DNA of 6,776 nucleotides, taken from NCBI GenBank assembly GCA_027620395.1, contig JAQBZY010000074.1:1-6776 (forward strand), read 5' to 3'. This DNA is from Pseudomonadota bacterium (lineage in GTDB: Bacteria > Pseudomonadota > Alphaproteobacteria > Rhodospirillales > Casp-alpha2). The position numbers were made by a program, and so were the translations under genes. This document shows positions 1 to 6,776 of this stretch, one piece after another. Each line of letters starts with the position of its first letter. The first letter of the stretch is position 1. Below the pieces are notes generated by a model. The model saw only the letters and a list, made by a program, of their open reading frames with translations, ran no database searches and was not told the DNA's origin.

Positions 1-1
1 T

Positions 2-436
2 TCAAAGGTTACCGGCATCGATCTCAGCCCAGCCATGCTGGACCGCGCCCGGCGGCGCAGGGATAAGCTTGGCTTAGCGGTCGATCTGCGCGAGATGAAT
101 GTAATGAAGATGGATTTTGCCGATGATACTTTTGACTGCATCATCTCGACATTCCTGTTTTGCGTTCTCAGCGCTGAGCACCAGCAGCCCGCCCTTGAAG
201 AACTTCGTCGGGTTTGCCGCTCGGATGGCACCATTCGCATTTTGGAATACGCCATTTCGGAAAATCCTTTGCGGCGCTTCATCATGAAACTTTGGGCGCC
301 TTGGGTGCTATTTGCCTACGGCGCCGCGTTCGACCGCAACACCGAGCAATATCTCGACGCCGCCGGATTGGATTTGGTGGACATTAAGTTCCTCTACAAA
401 GACATCATCAAACTTTTGACGGTGCGTCCTAAATAG
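2..436 (+). CDS. Class I SAM-dependent methyltransferase, UbiE/PmtA-like, C-terminal fragment
   Basis: The reading frame is open from base 2 to a TAG stop at 434-436, giving the last 144 residues of a protein whose N-terminus lies before the window. The fragment starts at the end of strand beta-2 of a Rossmann methyltransferase fold: VTGIDLSPAMLDRAR (fragment residues 3-17), where Asp7 is the expected ribose-binding acid. It continues with MDFADDTFDCII (37-48), the beta-4 region, and RRVCRSDGTIRILEY (69-83), which replaces the usual 'RPGG' turn. The glycine-rich SAM motif I is upstream and not visible. The hydrophobic stretch LWAPWVLFAYGAAF, followed by a terminal AAGLDLVDIKF strand, resembles UbiE/COQ5 and phospholipid N-methyltransferase families, which methylate quinone or lipid substrates; the real substrate is unknown. 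GC content is about 51% over 61-420, well below the other genes, which suggests transfer. Family is sure; subfamily is a guess. Confidence 0.85.
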   Translation, partial: SKVTGIDLSPAMLDRARRRRDKLGLAVDLREMNVMKMDFADDTFDCIISTFLFCVLSAEHQQPALEELRRVCRSDGTIRILEYAISENPLRRFIMKLWAPWVLFAYGAAFDRNTEQYLDAAGLDLVDIKFLYKDIIKLLTVRPK

Positions 437-506
437 ACCAGCACTTAACGCGGAACGTACCGCCGAGGCAGACAAGGCACTCATCTTCTGATCCGCGGCA
501 CGCCCG

Positions 507-547
507 CAGGAATTACAGGGACACAGGAATTACAGCAGGAATTACAG
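507..547. repeat. Three direct copies of CAGGAATTACAG
   Basis: The 12-mer CAGGAATTACAG occurs at 507-518, 524-535 and 536-547. The first and third copies extend to a shared 17-mer ending in GGACA (507-523 and 536-552), while the middle copy lacks the GGACA tail and abuts the third directly. This looks like repeated duplication of the outer edge of the inverted-repeat element that begins at 547. A further partial copy (GAATTAC) lies at 574-580. The rest of the gap from 437 to 506 shows no gene, clear terminator or repeat. Confidence 0.8.
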
Positions 548-604
548 GGACAGCCACCGATTTCCGCGTCATTGAATTACTGGATTTAATTAGGTGGCTG
601 TCCC
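547..604. repeat. Perfect 12-bp inverted repeat, REP/MITE-like remnant
   Basis: GGGACAGCCACC at 547-558 is the exact reverse complement of GGTGGCTGTCCC at 593-604, with 34 AT-richer bases between them. As RNA it would form a 12-bp stem with a large loop. Ends of the type GGGACAGCCACC next to AATTACA are, from memory, common around REP-associated tyrosine transposase (IS200-like, Y1_Tnp) genes in proteobacteria. The 34-base interior is far too short for a transposase, so this would be a MITE-like or collapsed copy moved in trans. The repeat is directly visible; the mobile-element identity is inference. The same stem could also act as a transcription stop between the methyltransferase and the MFS gene, although no T-run follows. 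Confidence 0.55.
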
Positions 605-656
605 CCTAACGCGTCCCCCGAACGCCACCCATGATTGTCGCCGCACATTGATCGCT

Positions 657-686
657 TTGACTTCGGCGCCGGAACCGGCGTACAGG
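657..686 (+). promoter_or_regulatory. Possible sigma70 promoter for the MFS gene
   Basis: TTGACT (657-662) matches five of six bases of the -35 consensus and is followed, after 18 bases, by a poor -10 box TACAGG (681-686). Transcription would start near 692, about 28 bases before the MFS start codon. The spacer holds an interrupted inverted repeat, CGCCGG-AA-CCGGCG (667-680), that could be an operator or merely GC-rich noise. The call is weak because the -10 box matches only three bases. Confidence 0.3.
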
Positions 687-720
687 GTTAGCCCGCAACC
701 GGACCGGACCCACGCCCGCC

Positions 721-1959
721 ATGGCCGCCGACAATCCGCCCGCGACCCCGTTCGACGAGACCGACGGCCCCTACGCCTGGCGGCGGCTGTTCTATTCGCT
801 GGTGTTGTCCACCATCGGCGGCGTTGGACTCTGGTCGGTGGTGGTCTCCCTACCGGCAATCCAGGCCGAGTTCGGCGTCGATCGGAGCGGCGCCTCGCTG
901 TCCTACACCGCGACCATGATCGGCTTCGCCGCCGGCGGCATCCTGATGGGCCGCCTCGCCGACCGCTTCGGCATCGCCGTGCCGGTCAGCATCGCCGGCG
1001 CGATGTTAGGGCTCGGCTACATTGCCGCCGCGCACGCGCAGTCGATGACGCAATTCATTTTGGCGCAGGCGGTCTTGATCGGCATGTTCGGCGCGTCCTC
1101 GACCTTCGGGCCCCTGGTCGCCGACATCTCGCTGTGGTTCATGCGCCGCCGCGGCATCGCCGTCGCGGTGGCGGCGAGCGGCAATTATCTTGCCGGCACC
1201 ATCTGGCCGCCGATCTTGGAGCGGGCCATCGCGGCGCACGGCTGGCGCGATGCGTACATGGGCATCGGCGTCTTCTGCGTCGTGACGATGTTGCCGATGG
1301 CGATGCTGCTCCGCCGCCGTCCGGATACCAGCCCGGCGACGAGGGGATCGCAGGGCGCCGCCGGCATCATCCAGACCGACGTTTCGCCGGCGGCCCTGCA
1401 GATGATCCTCGTCGTTGCCGGCTTGGCGTGTTGCATCGCCATGTCGATGCCGCAGGTCCATATCGTCGCCTATTGCGGCGATTTGGGCTATGGCGTCGCC
1501 AGGGGCGCCGAAATGCTGTCGTTGATGTTGGGTCTTGGCGTCGTCAGCCGCCTAGCGTCCGGGTTTCTCGCCGACCGCATCGGCGGCGTCGGCACGCTGA
1601 TCACGGGATCGGTGCTGCAATGCTTGGCGTTGTTGTTCTACATTCCGTTCGACGGTTTGACGTCGCTTTACGTCGTGTCGGGTCTGTTCGGATTGGCGCA
1701 AGGCGGCATCGTGCCGAGCTACGCGTTGATTGTCCGAGAATATTTCCCGGCCCGCGAAGCCGGATCGCGGGTCAGTCTGGTCCTGATGGCGACCGTCGTC
1801 GGTATGGCCATCGGCGGTTGGATGTCGGGAGAGATTTACGATCTGACCGGTTCATATCAAGCTGCGTTCCTGAACGGTATCGCGTTCAATTTGCTCAACA
1901 TGGCGATTGCCATTTGGCTGTTGATCGGGCGGATGCGGCCACGGTTGCAAGCCGCCTGA
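721..1959 (+). CDS. MFS transporter, 12 transmembrane segments, substrate unknown
   Basis: This is an inner-membrane secondary transporter of 412 residues, a normal MFS length. About twelve hydrophobic segments are visible, roughly at residues 24-44, 60-80, 86-104, 110-132, 146-164, 177-197, 226-246, 262-284, 290-309, 315-333, 350-370 and 380-402, split by a central cytoplasmic loop at 198-224. The MFS signature between helices 2 and 3 is present as GRLADRFG (77-84), and its degenerate repeat GFLADRIGG (281-289) lies between helices 8 and 9. The pattern AASGNYLAGTIWPP (151-164) and the ending GGWMSGEIYDLTGSYQAAF resemble monocarboxylate/oxalate-formate type permeases of alphaproteobacteria, but the cargo cannot be read from the sequence. 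ATG 721 is the only plausible start, since in-frame stops lie at 649-651 and 658-660 and no start codon lies between. The Shine-Dalgarno is poor. High GC and codon use match the downstream core genes. Confidence 0.93.
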   Translation: MAADNPPATPFDETDGPYAWRRLFYSLVLSTIGGVGLWSVVVSLPAIQAEFGVDRSGASLSYTATMIGFAAGGILMGRLADRFGIAVPVSIAGAMLGLGYIAAAHAQSMTQFILAQAVLIGMFGASSTFGPLVADISLWFMRRRGIAVAVAASGNYLAGTIWPPILERAIAAHGWRDAYMGIGVFCVVTMLPMAMLLRRRPDTSPATRGSQGAAGIIQTDVSPAALQMILVVAGLACCIAMSMPQVHIVAYCGDLGYGVARGAEMLSLMLGLGVVSRLASGFLADRIGGVGTLITGSVLQCLALLFYIPFDGLTSLYVVSGLFGLAQGGIVPSYALIVREYFPAREAGSRVSLVLMATVVGMAIGGWMSGEIYDLTGSYQAAFLNGIAFNLLNMAIAIWLLIGRMRPRLQAA

Positions 1960-1993
1960 GCCGGCGGCGGGCGAACATCCAATCCCCTTTCTA

Positions 1994-2087
1994 TTCCCGT
2001 TACCGCCCGCTAGGCTTGTTGCGAACGGGAAATAAATATCCCGATAAGCAACATTCAAAAGGCCCGGCGGCATCCCGCGTCCGGGCC
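1994..2087 (+). promoter_or_regulatory. Hairpin-rich leader upstream of ppx/gppA
   Basis: The 140 bases between the MFS stop and the ppx start hold three possible stems. TTCCCGTT (1994-2001) pairs perfectly with AACGGGAA (2024-2031). CGGGA (2026-2030) can instead pair with TCCCG (2039-2043) around an A/T loop, so these two exclude each other. GGCCCGG (2061-2067) pairs perfectly with CCGGGCC (2081-2087), ending one base before the Shine-Dalgarno. No T-run follows any stem on the + strand. I found no convincing promoter here, so ppx could be read through from the MFS gene or from an undetected promoter. Any regulatory role is inference. Confidence 0.35.
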
Positions 2088-2094
2088 AGGGAGG
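2088..2094 (+). promoter_or_regulatory. Strong Shine-Dalgarno that fixes the ppx GTG start
   Basis: AGGGAGG at 2088-2094 lies five bases before GTG 2100. This near-ideal ribosome-binding site supports the GTG start over the in-frame ATG at 2172, whose upstream sequence has only a weak CCCAGG. It sits directly against the 3' arm of the 2061-2087 stem, so folding of that stem could affect ribosome access. Confidence 0.75.
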
Positions 2095-2099
2095 CAGCC

Positions 2100-3191
2100 G
2101 TGACCCGCCCCGTGACCCGCAATGGGCCGCGTACCCCTTATCGCCAGCGTCGGCAGGCGAATTCCCAGGCCATGGCCGGTCCTGCCTATGGCGCGATTGA
2201 TCTTGGCACCAATAGTTGCCGGCTGTTGATTGCGGTTCCGGATGGCAAGTCGTTCGCCGTCGTCGATGGCTATTCGAAGGTTGTTCGGCTGGGTGACCGG
2301 TTGTCCGAGACCGGCGTTCTGCACGATCAGGCACAAAGCAGGACTATCGGGGCGCTCCGGGAATGCAGCGCCAAGCTCGCCCTGCGCGGCGTCACGCAGC
2401 TCCGCGCCGTCGCCACCGAGGCCTGCCGGCAAGCATCGAATGCCGCCGCCTTCCAGGCCCGGGTGCTGGCCGAAACCGGCCTCAAGCTCGATATCATCGA
2501 TGCCGCCGAGGAGGCGGCGCTGACCGTGTCGGGGTGCGGCGACATGCTGCACTCTGGATTCGGACATACCCTGCTGTTCGACATCGGCGGCGGCTCGACC
2601 GAGGTGGTCTGGGTGGCGACGCCGCCGGATCGGCCGGCGCAACTGATCGACATGATCTCGTTGCAGTTCGGCGTGGTGTCGCTGAGGGACGAATTCGGAC
2701 CCGAGTGCCTGTCGGCCGAGCGGTTTCAGGAATTACTGAACCGCGTCGACGCCGCGATCCGGCCGTTCGACGAACGCAACGCCATTACCCGCCATATCGC
2801 CGGCAATGATGTCCGGATGATCGGCACCTCGGGAACGGTGACCACGCTCGGCGCCATCTATCTCGATTTGCCGCGCTACAACCGGACCCGCGTCGACGGC
2901 TTGCAAATCGGCTTCGACAGCATCCGTCAGATCAGTGCTCGGCTGGCGGAAATGGATTGCGGGTCGAGGATCGCGCACCCGTGCTTGGGCCGCGGTCGCG
3001 GCGATCTGATGCTGATGGGCTTGGCCATTCTTCGCGCCGTTTGCGAACGCTGGCCGGTTGGCCGGCTCGGTATCGCCGACCGGGGCATTCGCGAAGGCAT
3101 TCTGTTCGGGTTGATGGCCGCCGACGGTGTCGCCGGTGTCAGCCTTCCGATCGAGTGGCCGACGTCCGCGCAAAGGCTGGGCGCCGGCTGA
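2100..3191 (+). CDS. ppx: Ppx/GppA family phosphatase (exopolyphosphatase / pppGpp phosphohydrolase)
   Basis: This 363-residue protein of the ASKHA (actin/Hsp70-like) fold likely removes terminal phosphate from inorganic polyphosphate or from pppGpp in the cytoplasm. The order of motifs is canonical: phosphate-1 loop [14 protein letters not shown] (32-45), [10 protein letters not shown] (105-114), the acidic segment DAAEEAAL with candidate catalytic Glu137/Glu138 (134-141), phosphate-2 loop [12 protein letters not shown] (159-170), [12 protein letters not shown] (242-253), then [12 protein letters not shown] (300-311) and [11 protein letters not shown] (325-335). At 363 residues it lacks the C-terminal HD-like and helical domains of the roughly 500-residue E. 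coli enzymes, as is usual for short alphaproteobacterial forms. About 27 basic residues precede the core if GTG 2100 is used; ATG 2172 would remove 24 of them. The stop overlaps the rlmE start by one base (TGATG), so the two are probably co-translated. Family assignment is firm; preference for polyphosphate or pppGpp cannot be told, so the symbol is provisional. Confidence 0.92.
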   Translation: MTRPVTRNGPRTPYRQRRQANSQAMAGPAYGAIDLGTNSCRLLIAVPDGKSFAVVDGYSKVVRLGDRLSETGVLHDQAQSRTIGALRECSAKLALRGVTQLRAVATEACRQASNAAAFQARVLAETGLKLDIIDAAEEAALTVSGCGDMLHSGFGHTLLFDIGGGSTEVVWVATPPDRPAQLIDMISLQFGVVSLRDEFGPECLSAERFQELLNRVDAAIRPFDERNAITRHIAGNDVRMIGTSGTVTTLGAIYLDLPRYNRTRVDGLQIGFDSIRQISARLAEMDCGSRIAHPCLGRGRGDLMLMGLAILRAVCERWPVGRLGIADRGIREGILFGLMAADGVAGVSLPIEWPTSAQRLGAG

Positions 3192-3913
3192 TGGCAAAAT
3201 CGAGCGGCGCCGGCAAGGGCGGCGGCCGCGGCCGCCAGAAGGCCGCGGGCCGAGGCAGCCGCAGCCTCACGACCCGGGTCAAGACGGCGCGTGGACGCAC
3301 GACCTCGTCACAGATATGGTTGCAGCGGCAACTGAACGATCCCTACGTGCAGGAAGCGAAGCGGCGAGGATATCGGTCGCGCGCCGCGTTCAAGCTGGCC
3401 GAACTCGACGATCGATTTCATTTCCTCAAAACCGGTGGCCGGATTGTCGATCTTGGTGCCGCGCCCGGCGGCTGGACCCAAATCGCGCTCGAGCGGGTCG
3501 GCCCAAAGGGCCGAGTGATCGGCATCGACATTGCCGACATGGAAGCGATCACCGGGGCCGAGATCATGCTGGGTGACTTTCTCGATCCCGATGTTCCCGG
3601 CAAATTGCGGGCGTTGCTGGGGGGCTCCGCCGACGTGGTGCTGAGCGACATGGCGGCGCCGGCGACCGGACACACGGGCACCGACCATCTTCGGATCATG
3701 GCGCTGCTGGAAGCGGCGGCGGTGTTCGCGGAAGAAGTCTTGGCGCCGGGCGGCACCTTCGTCGGCAAGGTACTCAGGGGCGGCTCCGAGAACGAAGTTT
3801 TATCGATGCTCAAAATGCGGTTCCGTCAGGTCCGGCACGCCAAGCCGCCGGCCAGCCGGAGCGATTCGGCGGAGATCTACGTCGTGGCGATGGATTTTCG
3901 CCCGGAAAGTTAG
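3191..3913 (+). CDS. rlmE: 23S rRNA (uridine-2552) 2'-O-methyltransferase RlmE (FtsJ/RrmJ)
   Basis: RlmE transfers a methyl group from SAM to the 2'-OH of U2552 in the A-loop of 23S rRNA, a late step of 50S assembly. The 240-residue product has the full K-D-K-E tetrad: Lys68 in SRAAFKL, Asp153 in LSDMAAP, Lys193 in FVGKVL and Glu228 in [10 protein letters not shown], matching Lys38, Asp124, Lys164 and Glu199 of the E. coli enzyme. SAM motif I is DLGAAPGGW (87-95). The first 36 residues or so are an added Gly/Lys/Arg-rich, probably disordered tail before the conserved [14 protein letters not shown] segment (43-56); the E. coli protein has only a short tail. The start ATG shares its A with the ppx stop (TGATG), and the only Shine-Dalgarno-like bases (AAAGG, 3172-3176) are 14 bases away, so translational coupling to ppx is likely. 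A longer in-frame start at 2957 would overlap ppx by 235 bases and is not credible. Confidence 0.96.
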   Translation: MAKSSGAGKGGGRGRQKAAGRGSRSLTTRVKTARGRTTSSQIWLQRQLNDPYVQEAKRRGYRSRAAFKLAELDDRFHFLKTGGRIVDLGAAPGGWTQIALERVGPKGRVIGIDIADMEAITGAEIMLGDFLDPDVPGKLRALLGGSADVVLSDMAAPATGHTGTDHLRIMALLEAAAVFAEEVLAPGGTFVGKVLRGGSENEVLSMLKMRFRQVRHAKPPASRSDSAEIYVVAMDFRPES

Positions 3914-3925
3914 GCATTTCCGGGC
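3900..3925 (+). terminator. Hairpin across the rlmE stop codon, possible terminator
   Basis: GCCCGGAAA (3900-3908) pairs perfectly with TTTCCGGGC (3917-3925) around an 8-base loop that contains the TAG stop (3911-3913). The 9-bp stem separates the ppx-rlmE unit from the guaB promoter 25 bases downstream. No T-run follows, so it is not a classical intrinsic terminator. It may instead stabilise the 3' end of the message or work with Rho. Confidence 0.45.
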
Positions 3926-3949
3926 CGACTTGGACCCTGGAGCTGGCGC

Positions 3950-5497
<1,548 letters not shown>

Positions 5498-5508
5498 GGG
5501 CCGACCCA

Positions 5509-6776
5509 GTGACACCGGGCGCCCGGGCCCTGGCGGCGATCGAACTTCTGGACTCAATGGCGGGCGGCGGGACGCCGGCCGATCAAATCATCGACGATTA
5601 TTTTCGGGCCCGCCGTTACGCTGGTTCGGGTGACCGGCGCGATATCATTGAGCGTGTCTATGGCGTCACGCGCCGCCGGGCCAAGATCGACTGGTGGATC
5701 GAGCGGGCCGATGGGGCGACGGCGCCTGATCCCCGCACCAGGGTGATCGCTGATTTAATCCTGGATGGCCGAATGGCCCCCGATGCGCTCGCCGCCGCTT
5801 TCAGCGGTGCCAGGCATTGCCCGGATTCCTTGACCGAGCGCGAGCGGGTCCTGATCGATGCCCTTTATGGCCGGCCGTTGGTGCATCGCGACATGCCCGA
5901 CTCGGTTCGTCTCGAATACCCCGGCTGGATGGATCGCTCGTTCCGGGCCCTATGGGGATCGAGATTGGAAACCGAGATGTCGGCGCTCAATCAACCGGCG
6001 CCGCTCGATCTCCGGGTCAATACCCTGAAAGCGGCGCCAGAGGAGGCGTTGGCGGCGCTCGCCGCCGATTACGTGACGGCCGAGCCGACGCCATTGTCAC
6101 CGATCGGCATCCGGGTCGAAGGCAAAGTCAGATTGGGCGGAACCCGCGCCTATAAGGACGGACTGGTCGAGGTGCAGGACGAAGGTTCGCAATTGATCGC
6201 GCTTTTGACCGGCGCCCAGCCAGGCATGGCGGTGGCCGATTTCTGCGCCGGCGCCGGCGGCAAGACCTTGGCCCTTGCCGCATTGATGGCTAGCGGCGGA
6301 AAACCTGCCGGCCGGTTGGTCGCCTGCGACGTTTCCGACTATCGATTGAAACGGATGGCGCCGAGGCTTAGGCGGGCCGGCATCGATAGGCTGGAAACCC
6401 GCATCGTCGCCGCCAGGGACGATCCTTGGATCGCGAAAATGGCCGGCCGGTTCGATCGTGTTCTCGCCGATGTGCCGTGTACTGGCACCGGAAGCTGGCG
6501 GCGAGACCCCGATCAGCGCTGGCGGTTCACGCCCGAGGATCTGCATGGCATCCGTGAAATCCAGGCCCGCATCGCCGACGACGCGGCGGCACTGGTGACC
6601 CCTGGCGGCCGTCTGATTTATGCCACTTGCTCCTTACTCCAAGAAGAAAACGAGCAGCAATTGGGCGAATTTCTCGCCAGGCATCCGAATTTCGAAACCC
6701 TGCCGATCGACCGGGTGTGGTCGGAAACGGTCGGCGGGCCGCCGCCGCCAACCGGACCGGCATTGCGTCTGAGCCC
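5509..6776 (+). CDS. rsmB: RsmB/NOP2 family 16S rRNA m5C methyltransferase, 3' end cut
   Basis: The frame is open from GTG 5509 to the window edge, giving 422 codons with no stop. E. coli RsmB has 429 residues, so probably only a short tail is missing. The family forms 5-methylcytidine in RNA; RsmB acts on C967 of 16S rRNA. Residues 1-140 or so, with YFRARRYAGSGDRRDIIERVYGVTR, resemble the NusB-like RNA-binding domain. The catalytic part contains VQDEGSQLIA (222-231), SAM motif I DFCAGAGGKT (244-253), acidic Asp274 in ACDVS, motif IV ADVPCTGTG with Asp321 and Cys324, and motif VI YATCSL with Cys374. In the E. coli enzyme the equivalents Cys325 and Cys375 serve product release and nucleophilic attack. 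GTG 5509 lies 11 bases after the guaB stop, with AAGGG (5496-5500) as ribosome-binding site; ATG 5557 is a less likely start because it would cut conserved helix residues. Family is sure. The exact cytosine is inferred, because several NOP2-type enzymes look alike. Confidence 0.92.
   Translation, partial: MTPGARALAAIELLDSMAGGGTPADQIIDDYFRARRYAGSGDRRDIIERVYGVTRRRAKIDWWIERADGATAPDPRTRVIADLILDGRMAPDALAAAFSGARHCPDSLTERERVLIDALYGRPLVHRDMPDSVRLEYPGWMDRSFRALWGSRLETEMSALNQPAPLDLRVNTLKAAPEEALAALAADYVTAEPTPLSPIGIRVEGKVRLGGTRAYKDGLVEVQDEGSQLIALLTGAQPGMAVADFCAGAGGKTLALAALMASGGKPAGRLVACDVSDYRLKRMAPRLRRAGIDRLETRIVAARDDPWIAKMAGRFDRVLADVPCTGTGSWRRDPDQRWRFTPEDLHGIREIQARIADDAAALVTPGGRLIYATCSLLQEENEQQLGEFLARHPNFETLPIDRVWSETVGGPPPPTGPALRLS

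Noticed and set aside
631..651. Six-codon mini-ORF (ATG 631 to TGA 649-651) before the MFS gene
   Set aside because: It has no clear ribosome-binding site and would lie upstream of the suggested promoter start, so there is no reason to call a leader peptide.
1852..2642. Long minus-strand open frames opposite the MFS end and ppx
   Set aside because: They are arginine- and proline-rich, have no recognisable motif, and overlap genes with clear conserved motifs on the + strand.
2957..3190. Upstream extension of rlmE to an ATG at 2957
   Set aside because: It would overlap ppx by 235 bases with low-complexity sequence. The ATG at 3191 gives the normal product length and the classical TGATG overlap.
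594..3191. An 865-residue open frame starting at GTG 594 and ending with the ppx stop
   Set aside because: Upstream of 2100 it runs out of frame through the MFS gene, is arginine-rich and shows no domain. It is an open-frame artefact of high GC, and the real ppx begins at GTG 2100 behind AGGGAGG.
5515..5533. GC palindromes (GGGCGCCC, CCCGGG, GGGCCC) at the start of the rsmB-type gene
   Set aside because: They are short and overlapping, fall within coding sequence, and are expected by chance at this GC content.

Overview
The window looks like a piece of chromosome from a GC-rich alphaproteobacterium, most likely Rhodospirillales-like. The evidence is protein style and gene order: a short Ppx/GppA phosphatase, then rlmE, guaB and an RsmB-type methyltransferase, all on the + strand. 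Hand counts give about 67-72% GC in sampled 60-base lines of the MFS and guaB genes. The first gene fragment is only about 51% GC.

Layout. Positions 2-436 hold the C-terminal part of a class I SAM-dependent methyltransferase of UbiE/PmtA-like type, cut by the window edge. Positions 437-720 contain no gene. They carry three direct copies of CAGGAATTACAG running into a perfect 12-bp inverted repeat (GGGACAGCCACC / GGTGGCTGTCCC), which resembles the termini of REP/IS200-associated elements. Positions 721-1959 encode a 12-helix MFS transporter of unknown substrate. A 140-base leader with several potential hairpins follows. Then come ppx/gppA (GTG start at 2100), rlmE (1-nt overlap with ppx), a 99-base gap with a hairpin across the rlmE stop and a good sigma70-type promoter, guaB (4013-5497), and 11 bases later an rsmB-family gene (5509-6776) that runs off the window and probably lacks only its last few residues.

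How the genes work together. From 2100 onward the block is housekeeping: polyphosphate/(p)ppGpp-type phosphatase, 23S rRNA 2'-O-methylation, the committed step of GMP synthesis, and rRNA m5C methylation. It joins guanine-nucleotide supply with ribosome maturation. ppx-rlmE and guaB-rsmB look like two separate transcription units; guaA is the gene I would expect just downstream.

I see no new defence, toxin, CRISPR or secondary-metabolite system. The parts worth a second look are non-coding: the REP-like repeat cluster at the GC boundary, the ppx leader hairpins, and a 14-bp perfect palindrome over the guaB -10 box and discriminator. All promoter, hairpin and operator calls were made by eye.
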